A stretch of DNA of 17,067 nt, from the NCBI GenBank assembly GCA_030689845.1, contig JAUYHV010000084.1, positions 1 through 17,067 on the forward strand, in the 5' to 3' direction. The notes beneath the pieces are model-generated. The model had not been told where the DNA came from. It saw only the letters and a program-made list of their open reading frames with translations, and searched no databases. How positions within the stretch are numbered: position 1 is the first letter of the stretch; each line of letters begins with the position of its first letter. Origin of the DNA: Dehalococcoidia bacterium (lineage in GTDB: Bacteria > Chloroflexota > Dehalococcoidia > JACQUA01). The position numbers and the translations under genes are program-made. Shown here one piece after another: positions 1 through 7,016 of the stretch.

Positions 1-375
1 ATGGAATACATGGTACTCCATTACCCGCCCATGGTATCCCGTTTAGCCCTAAGTGAAATCCTTCTCCCGGCATTTGTCCTGACTATGACTACGGGGTTTG
101 TCGAGGAATATGTCTTCCGCGGTACCATGCAGGCGGCATGCGCCGAAGCTCTCGGGCGGTGGAACCTGTTTTATATCAGTTTCCTCTTCGCCATCGTCCA
201 CGTTATTCACCGGTCCGTCCTCGATATCGTCCTGGTGTTTTTCATCGCCCTCTTCTTTGCCTGGTGCGTAAAAAAAACCGGGTCTATTTTCGGGGTAGTC
301 CTGGCCCACGGAGTAACAAATTCCACTCTTTTTCTCGTTGCTCCCTTCATATTAAAAGGATTCCATCTTCCCTAG
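1..375 (+). CDS. CPBP family intramembrane glutamic endopeptidase, 5'-truncated by the window edge
   Basis: This is the C-terminal part of a multi-pass membrane protease of the CPBP (CAAX protease/Abi, Rce1-like) family. Numbered from base 1, the three family motifs are present in order: EExxxR (E35, E36, R40), FxxxH (F63, H67) and HxxxN (H103, N107). They lie in or beside hydrophobic segments around residues 17-33, 55-68, 73-90 and 96-117. The glutamates and histidines form the active site in this family. Family members are usually 200-300 residues, so the ATG at base 1 is probably internal and the N-terminal helices lie upstream of the window. The substrate cannot be told; bacterial members act in peptide maturation, immunity to bacteriocins or unknown processes. 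The TAG stop (373-375) lies inside the left boundary of the palindromic element that follows, so the last residues may have been set by that insertion. Confidence 0.85.
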   Translation: MEYMVLHYPPMVSRLALSEILLPAFVLTMTTGFVEEYVFRGTMQAACAEALGRWNLFYISFLFAIVHVIHRSVLDIVLVFFIALFFAWCVKKTGSIFGVVLAHGVTNSTLFLVAPFILKGFHLP

Positions 376-470
376 GAGCTTGTCTGAGTAATACCTATGC
401 TGAGCGTGGCCGACCTCGAAATTTTACTTCTTCTAGGCACGGCCGAGCCATTACTCGGACACACTCCTAG
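372..470. repeat. Miniature inverted-repeat element (MITE-like), about 99 bp
   Basis: The left arm begins CTAGGAG (372-378) and the right end is CTCCTAG (464-470). The imperfect match continues inward: 374-392 against the complement of 451-469 agrees except at three positions, and an inner GGCCG-centred block (404-420 against 430-448) pairs with small gaps. The whole element can fold into one long hairpin and encodes nothing. CTAG at both outer edges, or TA alone, could be a target-site duplication of the kind left by IS630/Tc1-mariner relatives, but this cannot be separated from the palindrome itself. A large hairpin terminator for the upstream gene is the alternative; no T tract follows the stem, which argues against it. 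Confidence 0.55.
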
Positions 471-524
471 TAAGAAATCGCATCATCGGTAAAAGTATCG
501 GCCATTTCATACAGAATTAGATTG

Positions 525-554
525 TTGCGCTTCCCGGTATTATGTTAATATTAT
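525..554 (+). promoter_or_regulatory. Possible weak promoter for the flavoprotein gene
   Basis: TTGCGC (525-530) and TATTAT (549-554) are separated by 18 nt, 30 nt upstream of the flavoprotein ATG. The -10 matches consensus at five of six positions and the -35 is poor. No other -35/-10 pair between the inverted-repeat element and the gene looked better. No strong ribosome binding site precedes the ATG, only a purine run. Confidence 0.3.
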
Positions 555-584
555 GCATCGTTTAATGGTAAAGTCATAAAAAAG

Positions 585-1784
585 ATGTTCGATACAGCTA
601 TAATCGGAGCCGGTCCGTCTGGAAGCCAGTGCGCTTACCTCCTTGCCAGGCAGGGCCACAAAGTCGCCGTTCTTGAAAAAAAGCCCACTGCAGGTACCAA
701 GCAAAGCTGCACTGGTATTATCGGAAAGGAATGCCGTGGATTGCTCCCGCCGGGAGTAGACGGTATTACGGCTGAGTTCAATTCAGCGAGTTTCTTCTCG
801 CCTTCGGGAATAATCCTTCATGTTGAAAAACCCACTCCGCAGGCCAGTTTCATTGACCGGAAGAGGTTTGATAACCAGATGGCTCTTGCGGCTCAAGAAG
901 CCGGCGCAGAATATATTTTCGATGCTGCCACGGAAACAATCGAAATTACAGGCCGGAAAGTTATAATAGGAGCAAGCAAAAACGGTAACAGTATCTCAAT
1001 TGAGGCTAAAAGCGTTGTTGTAGCCAGTGGTTTTAATCCCAAGTTTACCCGTATGCTGGGCCTGGGGCAAATTGAGTATTCCGCCACCGGATGGCAGACG
1101 GAGGTGGACACCAACGGAATGTTAGAGGCCGAGGTGTATTTCGGAAAAAATGTTGCCCCCGGGTTTTTTGCCTGGTTGGTGCCTTTTTCTCCGGGCAGGG
1201 CAAAACTCGGACTCCTGTCCCGAAACGGCGGCGCCGCATTGCTTCAAACATTTTGGAGTGACATGTATTCCCGGGGTAAAGTCACATCCCCGATAACGGA
1301 AACCTATCATGGAGCCGTTCCCCTGAAACCCCTCGCAAAAACCTACAATGACAGGGTGTTAGTGGTCGGAGATGCCGCCGGGCAGGTCAAGCCGACTACA
1401 GGAGGCGGCATCTACTATGGCCTTCTTTGCTCGACGATAGCGGCGGCTTGCCTCCACGAAGCAATTGCCAGGGATGATTTTTCCTCTAAGATGCTGAAAA
1501 AGTACCAGGATGAATGGCATAAAAAGCTGTATGCTGAACTGAAAGTAACGTATCTTGCCAGGCGGGCTTTTCAAAAATTAAGCGATAAGCAGATCGATAA
1601 TATATTCGAGACCGTTTCCTCCAAAAGTATCCACGAGGAACTCCTGTCAGAAGAAGATTTTTCCTTCGACTGGCATGGAAAACTTATACTGAAAGCCTTG
1701 AAGTACCCTTCTTTGTGGAACCCCCTGGGGCTTCTGGCATACCAGATCAGGCATTTCCACAAGCAGCCTTACTACAGCCCGTAG
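585..1784 (+). CDS. Geranylgeranyl reductase family FAD-dependent oxidoreductase
   Basis: A 399-residue soluble flavoprotein of the geranylgeranyl reductase/GR2 family, which saturates isoprenoid double bonds (archaeal ether lipids, chlorophyll phytyl chain, menaquinone tails). The N-terminus carries the FAD dinucleotide motif GAGPSG (8-13) followed by an acidic residue at the end of the second strand (E31). A conserved-type cysteine region is at C42 and C50, and a second FAD-contacting block GDAAG begins at G262, followed by a KPTTGGG-type stretch. The length fits the family. It starts at ATG 585 with a weak ribosome site and appears monocistronic; its 3' end overlaps the convergent metallophosphoesterase by 13 nt. 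No prenyltransferase or quinone gene is nearby, so the substrate is open: menaquinone or polyprenol side chains are plausible by family knowledge, but other alkene or hydroxylase-type substrates cannot be excluded. Confidence 0.85.
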   Translation: MFDTAIIGAGPSGSQCAYLLARQGHKVAVLEKKPTAGTKQSCTGIIGKECRGLLPPGVDGITAEFNSASFFSPSGIILHVEKPTPQASFIDRKRFDNQMALAAQEAGAEYIFDAATETIEITGRKVIIGASKNGNSISIEAKSVVVASGFNPKFTRMLGLGQIEYSATGWQTEVDTNGMLEAEVYFGKNVAPGFFAWLVPFSPGRAKLGLLSRNGGAALLQTFWSDMYSRGKVTSPITETYHGAVPLKPLAKTYNDRVLVVGDAAGQVKPTTGGGIYYGLLCSTIAAACLHEAIARDDFSSKMLKKYQDEWHKKLYAELKVTYLARRAFQKLSDKQIDNIFETVSSKSIHEELLSEEDFSFDWHGKLILKALKYPSLWNPLGLLAYQIRHFHKQPYYSP

Positions 1785-2506
1785 CTTAAACGCGCTGCAA
1801 GATACCGCGATAACCCCCTTGTCAACATTTTTTGCTGTGTCGCGGGAATATCGTATTCCACCCTGTAATAGCGGAGTGTCGAATTTTCGTCATCGAATAT
1901 TAAATAACCGGCTCTCGGGTCCCCGTCCCGGGGTTGGCCGACCCCACCCGGATTAATAATCATCCTGTTGTCTCCCATCTTCAGGATACCTTCAAATTGA
2001 AACTCCTTCAGGGAGCAACCTTTCCCCTCAACACACTCGAAATACAACGGTATATGGGAATGACCTATTACGCAATATTTTGTGCGAAAATGTTTCAAGT
2101 TTTCTTTTGCCACGACAGGGGCTATCAGGTATTCCCAGAAGGGTTGTCTGGGACTGCCATGAACAACGGTAAAATCCCTCACCTGTAAAACGGAGGGCAG
2201 GTTGCTTAAATAGTCCCGGTTCTCCTGCGACAATTGCCGACCTGTCCACCGGCAGGCGTCCGCTGCCTCGGCATTGAAATCGCTTATGTCAAGCTTTCCC
2301 ACTGCCGCCGCATCATGGTTTCCCGCCACTGCCAGAAAGTTACGGGACCGCGCCAGTTCCAGGCACAGGTCGGGATCCGGGCCGTAGCCCACTAAATCGC
2401 CCGCACACAACATTCCATCTACACCTCCGTTCTTTTCAACATCTTCAAGGACAGCCTGAAAAGCCTCCAGGTTGCCGTGGATGTCAGCCATTATGGCGTA
2501 TCTCAA
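1772..2506 (-). CDS. Metallophosphoesterase, YfcE/calcineurin-like family
   Basis: A 244-residue cytosolic phosphodiesterase or phosphatase of the calcineurin-like superfamily. The metal-binding motifs appear in order: D8-x-H10 (ADIHGN), GDLVGYGP with D37, GNHD (62-65), VHGSP, and GHSHIP in the second half, followed by the NPGGVGQPRDGDPRAG block typical of YfcE/MJ0936-type proteins. It would bind two divalent metals and hydrolyse phosphoesters; the physiological substrate is not known for most members. The start is TTG at 2506-2504, with AGGA about nine bases upstream; an in-frame ATG at 2493 would delete the first five residues of the first strand and is less likely. It is divergent from thiL, with its own extended -10 promoter, and convergent with the flavoprotein. 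Confidence 0.9.
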   Translation of the reverse strand: MRYAIMADIHGNLEAFQAVLEDVEKNGGVDGMLCAGDLVGYGPDPDLCLELARSRNFLAVAGNHDAAAVGKLDISDFNAEAADACRWTGRQLSQENRDYLSNLPSVLQVRDFTVVHGSPRQPFWEYLIAPVVAKENLKHFRTKYCVIGHSHIPLYFECVEGKGCSLKEFQFEGILKMGDNRMIINPGGVGQPRDGDPRAGYLIFDDENSTLRYYRVEYDIPATQQKMLTRGLSRYLAARLSYGL

Positions 2507-2543
2507 TTAGAAGGTCCTGATCCTGTTCATGCTGGTCATAAAC

Positions 2544-2552
2544 ATTATAGCA
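2544..2552 (-). promoter_or_regulatory. Extended -10 promoter for the metallophosphoesterase gene
   Basis: On the minus strand the sequence reads TGCTATAAT (2552 down to 2544), a perfect -10 with the extended TG motif. It would place the start of transcription near 2537 and give a leader of about 30 nt carrying an AGGA ribosome site. No convincing -35 lies 16-18 nt upstream, which is common with extended -10 promoters. Confidence 0.55.
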
Positions 2553-2668
2553 ATAACCCCGTCCGGAAATCCCGCCGTTTGACCGGGTGGGGTGCGTGGG
2601 CACTAATAACTTCCCGACTGAATACGTCAGGGCACACCTTTTAGATGAAGGGCAGGGTATCCGGCGGA

Positions 2669-2698
2669 TTGTTATGAGATAAAACACAATGCTATAAT
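2669..2698 (+). promoter_or_regulatory. Promoter of the thiL operon (probably leaderless)
   Basis: TTGTTA (2669-2674), an 18-nt spacer ending in TGC, and a perfect TATAAT (2693-2698). Transcription should begin around 2704-2706, which is the GTG start of thiL itself. No Shine-Dalgarno sequence fits between the -10 and the GTG, so the first gene of the transcript is predicted to be leaderless. Confidence 0.65.
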
Positions 2699-2705
2699 TT
2701 CTCCA

Positions 2706-3737
2706 GTGAAAGTATCTGAACTGGGTGAATTCGGTCTTATAGACCTTTTAGCTCAAACCATCGGCCGGAAGAAAGAGGACATTCCCCCGCAGGTAATCCT
2801 CGGCATAGGAGACGATACAGCCGCCTGGCGCGAGGATAGTCCCATCCACCTCGCCACGACCGATACTATGGTGGAAGGAATTCATTTTGACATTAGCAAA
2901 ATAACCTGGGAAGAACTTGGCTGGAAGTCCCTGGCGGTAAACATAAGCGATATCGCCGCCATGGGCGGGACATCCAGGTATGCCCTGGTTACCCTGGCCA
3001 TCCCCGGGGATACCCTGGTAGATAATGTTTTAGCCCTTTACCGGGGCATTAAAGAAATAGCCGGCCAGTTCAACGTGTCAATAATAGGCGGCGATACGGT
3101 TAAATCACACTTGACTATCATTACGGTGGCTTTATACGGTACCATGGAAAACGAAGCCGGCGAATTGATGACCCGTTCGGCAGCATTACCCGGAGAAATC
3201 ATCGGAGTTACGGGATACCTCGGGAGTTCCGCTGCCGGACTGAAAATGGTTTCAAATGATATGCCTGTTAAAGAGGAACAGGCATCATACCTTCGAAAAG
3301 CCCACTACAGGCCGCAGCCCCGGGCGATGGAAGGCCGCCAGCTTTTCGCAGCCGGGGTCAGGTGCGCCATCGATATCAGCGACGGGTTAATAGGTGATTT
3401 AACCCACGTATGTAAGACAAGCAGCGTCGGAGCAATACTCAAAACAGATTCCTTACCTGTCCATCCTTTTGTGGAAGCTAATTTCCCCGGAGAGGGCACC
3501 GATTTTGCCCTGTCCGGGGGGGAAGACTACGAACTCCTTTTTACAGCGGAGGAAAACCTGTTTAAACGGCTCAGACAGCAAATGTCGACTCCCATCACTG
3601 CCATCGGAAGTATAACCGGAAACAACCCCGGAAAGGTAACCCTGGTTGATAAAAAAGGAAACTCAATTTCAAGACAAAAAAAAGGCTGGGACCATTTCCG
3701 CCCGGACAACTCTTCACCTTCAGACCCGCTCCCCTGA
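2706..3737 (+). CDS. thiL: Thiamine-monophosphate kinase
   Basis: Phosphorylates thiamine monophosphate to thiamine diphosphate with ATP, the last step of cofactor synthesis. The 343-residue protein has the whole ThiL pattern: the ELGEFGLI opening (5-12), GIGDD (33-37), TTDTMVEGIHF (51-61) contributing metal-binding acidic residues, NISDIAAMG (79-87), a central IGGDTV, DISDGLIGDL from residue 223, and SGGEDYELLF near the end. It belongs to the PurM/ThiL ATP-binding superfamily. The start is GTG at 2706; the family-typical N-terminus begins directly there, and the promoter -10 ends only seven bases upstream, so no ribosome site is available. The 3' end overlaps the tsaE reading frame. It heads the run thiL-tsaE-tsaB-thioesterase-HAD, which is probably co-transcribed. 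Confidence 0.97.
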   Translation: MKVSELGEFGLIDLLAQTIGRKKEDIPPQVILGIGDDTAAWREDSPIHLATTDTMVEGIHFDISKITWEELGWKSLAVNISDIAAMGGTSRYALVTLAIPGDTLVDNVLALYRGIKEIAGQFNVSIIGGDTVKSHLTIITVALYGTMENEAGELMTRSAALPGEIIGVTGYLGSSAAGLKMVSNDMPVKEEQASYLRKAHYRPQPRAMEGRQLFAAGVRCAIDISDGLIGDLTHVCKTSSVGAILKTDSLPVHPFVEANFPGEGTDFALSGGEDYELLFTAEENLFKRLRQQMSTPITAIGSITGNNPGKVTLVDKKGNSISRQKKGWDHFRPDNSSPSDPLP

Positions 3738-4167
3738 AGAAACTCGCCGCCTGGGACGCCTGATAGGGAAACATGCTTCTCCGGGTGATGTCTGCCTCAT
3801 GGTAGGAGACCTCGGCGCAGGTAAAACATGTCTTTCACAGGGAATCGCCTGGGGATTGGGTATCAAGGGATATATCATGAGCCCGTCTTTCGTTTTGGTC
3901 AGAGAATACCGGCAGGGAAGACTTCCCCTTTTCCACATGGATTTATACCGTCTGCAGGATATAAATGAACTCCAGGACATAGGGATTGACGAGTACCTGT
4001 ACAGCGACGGTATTTGTGTAATAGAATGGGCTGAAAAAGGGATGAATCTCCTGCCCCGGGGCCATCTCCTGGTCAACATCGATACAGACCCGGACGATAC
4101 CAGGATTTTCACTATTAAAGCCACCGACGAAAAACACTTAAACTTACTCAGCCATCTATCACGGTAA
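3646..4167 (+). CDS. tsaE: tRNA N6-adenosine threonylcarbamoylation ATPase TsaE
   Basis: ATPase partner of the TsaB-TsaD complex that makes the t6A modification at position 37 of ANN-decoding tRNAs. The P-loop is GDLGAGKT (54-61), preceded by the family's TRSPEETRRLG (27-37) and followed by SPSFVLVREY, HMDLYRL and IEWAEK, all standard TsaE blocks. The family domain would normally begin near residue 22, but between there and the TTG at 3646 there is no ATG, GTG or TTG in frame. The TTG has GAAAGG nine bases upstream and is taken as the start. This gives an unusual lysine-rich N-terminal extension of about 20 residues and a 92-nt overlap with thiL. An ATT at 3694, behind another AAAGG, is the only other candidate, and a rare one. 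Confidence 0.93.
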   Translation: MIKKETQFQDKKKAGTISARTTLHLQTRSPEETRRLGRLIGKHASPGDVCLMVGDLGAGKTCLSQGIAWGLGIKGYIMSPSFVLVREYRQGRLPLFHMDLYRLQDINELQDIGIDEYLYSDGICVIEWAEKGMNLLPRGHLLVNIDTDPDDTRIFTIKATDEKHLNLLSHLSR

Positions 4168-4318
4168 CATTTAAAAGCATGGGGAAAGCCTGTATCCCGG
4201 TTTAATTGAAAGGATTACGAGCAATACCGGAGACAGCATTAATCCGGCGGCGGAAACCTGCCGGCGCATGGGCAGTCAAATTACCTGTGCCGTTTCCGGT
4301 AATACATTGAGGACTTGA
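4168..4318 (+). other. Gene-free gap between tsaE and tsaB with overlapping inverted repeats
   Basis: This 151-nt spacer interrupts an otherwise packed gene run. No start-to-stop frame with coding character was seen. It holds CGGAAAC (4251-4257) paired with GTTTCCG (4292-4298), an inner CTGCC (4258-4262)/GGCAG (4271-4275), and ATTACC (4280-4285) paired with GGTAAT (4298-4303). The last pair shares a base with the first stem, so the two folds compete, just upstream of the tsaB ribosome site (GAGGA, 4309-4313). An attenuator-like or translational control is possible but unproven. Confidence 0.3.
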
Positions 4319-5041
4319 TTGGTAAAAAATTTAAACCTGGCTATTGACAGCTCAACAAATTTCGCCAGCATTGCCCTGGCAGAAGAAGACCGGATAATCG
4401 CTGAGCTGACCTGGCGCTGCGGTAAAAACCAGACAGTGGAACTTGTGCCCGCCATCCGGCAGGTCCTTGAACTCGCGGGGACCACAAGAGAGTCACTTGG
4501 GAGCGTAATCGTCGCCAGGGGGCCGGGGAGTTACAACGGTTTAAGAGCGGGGATAAGCGTTGCCAAGAGCCTGGCCTACGCTCTCCAAATACCCGTAACA
4601 TCTGTTGGAACGCTGGAATTAGAAGCTTACCAGCATGCCGCCATGAAATTACCCATCCAACCCCTCATGGATGCCGGCAGGGGTGAGATAGTTACAGCCG
4701 TTTTCAGCGGCGGAACAGGTGACTGGAAGCAGATCAAGGAAGAATACACCACCACAATAGAATCGCTATGCCGGTCCATCCGTCGGAGAACGGTGTTTTG
4801 CGGTGATATGGCAGCATACGCTGACGAATTAAAAAAAGCACTGGGAGAAAGGGCCGTACTCCCCGTTCCTCCGGCCCAAATCAGAAGAAGCGGTTACCTG
4901 GCAGCACTGGGATGGCAAAAACTACAAAAAGGCTTGTTGGACCGGCCGGATACGTTGCAGCCCGTTTATTTCCGCAAACCGCAGATAACACAGCCCAAAA
5001 GCAAAATGAAAATTAGCGGGGAGAAAAGCTGTGTGCCCTGA
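4319..5041 (+). CDS. tsaB: tRNA threonylcarbamoyladenosine biosynthesis protein TsaB
   Basis: Non-catalytic scaffold of the t6A synthase (with TsaD and TsaE), an actin-like/ASKHA fold protein. The 240 residues open with the family NLAIDSS strand (5-12), carry ARGPGSYNGLRAG (66-78), the most conserved TsaB motif, and then PLMDAGRGEIVTA. Length is normal. The start is TTG at 4319 with GAGGA (4309-4313) five bases before it; the next in-frame candidate would remove the first beta strand. It overlaps the following thioesterase gene by 11 nt. In most Firmicutes rimI and tsaD follow tsaB; neither is present here, so tsaD must be encoded elsewhere. Confidence 0.95.
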   Translation: MVKNLNLAIDSSTNFASIALAEEDRIIAELTWRCGKNQTVELVPAIRQVLELAGTTRESLGSVIVARGPGSYNGLRAGISVAKSLAYALQIPVTSVGTLELEAYQHAAMKLPIQPLMDAGRGEIVTAVFSGGTGDWKQIKEEYTTTIESLCRSIRRRTVFCGDMAAYADELKKALGERAVLPVPPAQIRRSGYLAALGWQKLQKGLLDRPDTLQPVYFRKPQITQPKSKMKISGEKSCVP

Positions 5042-5483
5042 TTTCAGTTTTTTGCCCACTGAAAAAGACGGGTTCACCCATTGCTTTGTCTGCGGACAGG
5101 ATAATCCTATCGGCCTCAAGCTGAAATTTACCAAGGAGGGGCGAACTGTAAAAACCGAGTTTATTCCCGGGGAACTTTACCAAGGCTGGCCCGGGCTGAT
5201 CCACGGGGCAATAATTATGGCCCTCCTCGATGAAGCCATGAGCTACGCCTGTTATTATAACGGGTACGACAGCGTCACCGGGAAGTTAAGTACAAAGCTG
5301 AAAAAACCGGCGAAGATTGCGGAACCCCTTATTGTGACTGGAAACATAACCAGGATATCAAAAAAACTCATTGAAACCAGGGCAACCGTTGCCCTGAAAA
5401 ATGGCGAAACTGTGGCGGAAGGTGTTGGAACCATGTTCATCCTGAAAAAAAATAGTTATTACATGGAAGGATCCGAGCAATGA
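5031..5483 (+). CDS. PaaI/4HBT-type hotdog-fold thioesterase
   Basis: A 150-residue single-domain hotdog protein predicted to hydrolyse acyl-CoA or a related thioester in the cytoplasm. The N-terminal HCFVCGQDNPIGLKL (17-31) is the signature of a thioesterase subgroup. The central LIHGAIIMALLDEAM (56-70) supplies the catalytic-type histidine/glycine turn (H58, G59) and acidic residues (D67, E68) on the long helix. The start is GTG at 5031, eight bases after GGGGAG and inside the end of tsaB; the stop overlaps the next ATG as ATGA, indicating translational coupling. Its link to t6A synthesis or to the HAD gene is not evident; proofreading of a misacylated metabolite is one guess. The substrate is unknown. 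Confidence 0.88.
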   Translation: MCPDFSFLPTEKDGFTHCFVCGQDNPIGLKLKFTKEGRTVKTEFIPGELYQGWPGLIHGAIIMALLDEAMSYACYYNGYDSVTGKLSTKLKKPAKIAEPLIVTGNITRISKKLIETRATVALKNGETVAEGVGTMFILKKNSYYMEGSEQ

Positions 5484-6175
5484 ACTTCAACGACCAAAAG
5501 GTTGCCGTCATCTGGGATATGGACGGGGTGATTGCCGATACTGCCCAGCTTCATTTCAGGGCATGGAGAAGCGTATTTCTCGGACACAACGTAGGTTTTA
5601 TCTACCAGGATTTCCGTCACAGCTTCGGACAGAGAAACGACACGATTATAAAAAACATACTTGGACCTAAGGTGAATTCGGACCTTATCAACTCCATCGC
5701 CGGAGAAAAAGAAAAACGTTTCCTGGACTTTATCGAGGAAGACCTCCAGGCCTTGCCCGGGGCCGTAGGACTGATTAAAGCCCTGCACCGGTCCGGTTGT
5801 CCGCTGGCCCTGGGTTCCTCGGCGCCCCTGGCTAATATTGAGTTTATCCTGAAAAAATTAAAACTTAAAAAGTATTTTCCTGTTATTACCTCCAACGAAG
5901 ACGTTCTACAGGGCAAACCGGACCCCCAGGTATTCCTCCTTGCAGCCACCAGGCTCAACGTCGAGCCGTCCGGATGCCTTGTCATAGAGGACGCCGTGGC
6001 CGGTGTTGAAGCGGCGAGAAACGCGGGTATGAAATGCATTGCGGTAACCAACACCCACGGGCCCGAGCACCTGAAGGAAGCTGACCTTGTTGTGGATTCC
6101 CTGGCCTCCGTTACCGCAGAAACGATATTCAATATATTAAATACCGGCGGGTCTAAAACCTCCGGGCCAAATTAA
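5480..6175 (+). CDS. HAD family hydrolase, beta-phosphoglucomutase-like
   Basis: A 231-residue HAD-superfamily phosphatase or phosphomutase with a four-helix cap of the beta-PGM/Gph type. Motif I is DMDGVIADT with nucleophile D13 and acid/base D15. Motif II is GSSAP in the middle, motif III lysine is K146 (GKPDP), and motif IV is IEDAVAG with E170 and D171. The residues after motif I (AQLHFRAW) resemble beta-phosphoglucomutases, which need a histidine and an arginine there, but sugar-phosphate phosphatases share this look, so the exact reaction is open. It is coupled to the thioesterase gene by an ATGA overlap; 46 nt separate it from ndk. Confidence 0.9.
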   Translation: MNFNDQKVAVIWDMDGVIADTAQLHFRAWRSVFLGHNVGFIYQDFRHSFGQRNDTIIKNILGPKVNSDLINSIAGEKEKRFLDFIEEDLQALPGAVGLIKALHRSGCPLALGSSAPLANIEFILKKLKLKKYFPVITSNEDVLQGKPDPQVFLLAATRLNVEPSGCLVIEDAVAGVEAARNAGMKCIAVTNTHGPEHLKEADLVVDSLASVTAETIFNILNTGGSKTSGPN

Positions 6176-6221
6176 GGGCTAAAATTAAAGAAGACGCAAT
6201 AACAACCTGAGGAGAGGCATC

Positions 6222-6680
6222 ATGGAAAGAACATTAGTATTGATTAAACCGGACGGGATCCAAAGAGGACTCACCGGAGAAATTATCTCCCGGCTGGAGA
6301 GGACTGGCTTAAAAATCATCGCCATGAAAATGATACAGATGGACGAAAGCCTGGCAAAACGCCACTATTCCATCCACCAGGGGAAACCGTTCTTCGTGGG
6401 CCTGATAAAATACATCACCTCCTGCCCTATCGTAGCCGTCGTCCTTGAAGGCAGAAAGGCCGTTGAAGTGGCCAGGAAGGTCATGGGCAGCACCGACAGC
6501 GCCGCCGCGCCGGCAGGGACAATACGGGGAGACCTGGGGATAGACATGGGGAGAAACCTGGTCCACGGCTCGGACGCACCTGCCTCGGCTGAAAAGGAAA
6601 TCGGGCTGTTTTTTAACCCCGGGGAACTATACAATTACTCCCGGGATATAGATAAGTGGATTACTGAATCCGCAGGATGA
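6222..6680 (+). CDS. ndk: Nucleoside diphosphate kinase
   Basis: Transfers the gamma phosphate from NTP to NDP through a phosphohistidine, balancing nucleotide pools. The 152-residue sequence shows the whole family pattern: ERTLVLIKPDG at the start, RHYSIHQGKPFF in the middle, MGSTDSAAAPAGTIRGD, and the active-site NLVHGSD with H115. It is about ten residues longer than the E. coli enzyme, as in several Firmicutes and archaea. A strong GAGGAGAGG ribosome site lies just before the ATG. The 3' end overlaps the convergent rsfS by 20 nt. It may be read through from the thiL operon; no clear promoter is visible in the 46-nt gap. Confidence 0.97.
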   Translation: MERTLVLIKPDGIQRGLTGEIISRLERTGLKIIAMKMIQMDESLAKRHYSIHQGKPFFVGLIKYITSCPIVAVVLEGRKAVEVARKVMGSTDSAAAPAGTIRGDLGIDMGRNLVHGSDAPASAEKEIGLFFNPGELYNYSRDIDKWITESAG

Positions 6681-7005
6681 CCGGGGCGCTGCTCCACAGC
6701 TTTTCGAGCTGGTAATGTTCCCGCTCTTCCTGGCTGAAAATATGGACGATTACGTCATTGAGGTCGAGAAGGACCCATCCTGAAGTATGGTCCGGCTCCC
6801 GGCTTAATACACTCTCGCCACTGTCTTTTATCGCCTTTTCAATGTCCTGGCTGATAGCTTCCGTCTGGCGGCCCGATTCACTGGTGCAGATTACGAAAAA
6901 GTCGGTGAAAGAACACAACTCCCTGACATCCAGCACGACGATATCCCCCCCCTGCTTTTGAGAAGCAATATCCGCTATGTTCCGTGCTTTGTCTATTGAT
7001 TCCAG
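6661..7005 (-). CDS. rsfS: Ribosome silencing factor RsfS (Iojap/DUF143), probable CTG start
   Basis: Binds ribosomal protein uL14 and blocks subunit joining when nutrients are scarce. The conserved core is plain: IVVLDVRELCSFTDFFVICT, then RQTEAI, GWVLLDLNDVIVHIF and REHYQLEKLW. The first ATG/GTG/TTG in frame is GTG 6936-6934, which would begin inside the first beta strand and remove the N-terminal helix found in all members. The frame stays open upstream through that helix (IDKARNIADIAS) to a TAA at 7032. A strong AAGGAGG (7023-7017) then lies 11 nt before CTG 7005-7003, giving 114 residues, close to B. subtilis YqeL (118). No frameshift is needed across the run of eight G. The gene stands alone instead of in the usual nadD-yqeK-rsfS operon. 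Confidence 0.85.
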   Translation of the reverse strand: MESIDKARNIADIASQKQGGDIVVLDVRELCSFTDFFVICTSESGRQTEAISQDIEKAIKDSGESVLSREPDHTSGWVLLDLNDVIVHIFSQEEREHYQLEKLWSSAPVILRIQ

Positions 7006-7016
7006 GTTTGAGATAT

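Noticed and set aside
5617..6132. 171-residue minus-strand frame
   Set aside because: Antisense shadow of the HAD phosphatase gene, which has all four HAD motifs.
6945..6952. Frameshift in rsfS at the run of eight G
   Set aside because: Translation across the run in the original frame gives the family-correct N-terminal helix and strand, so no frameshift is needed.
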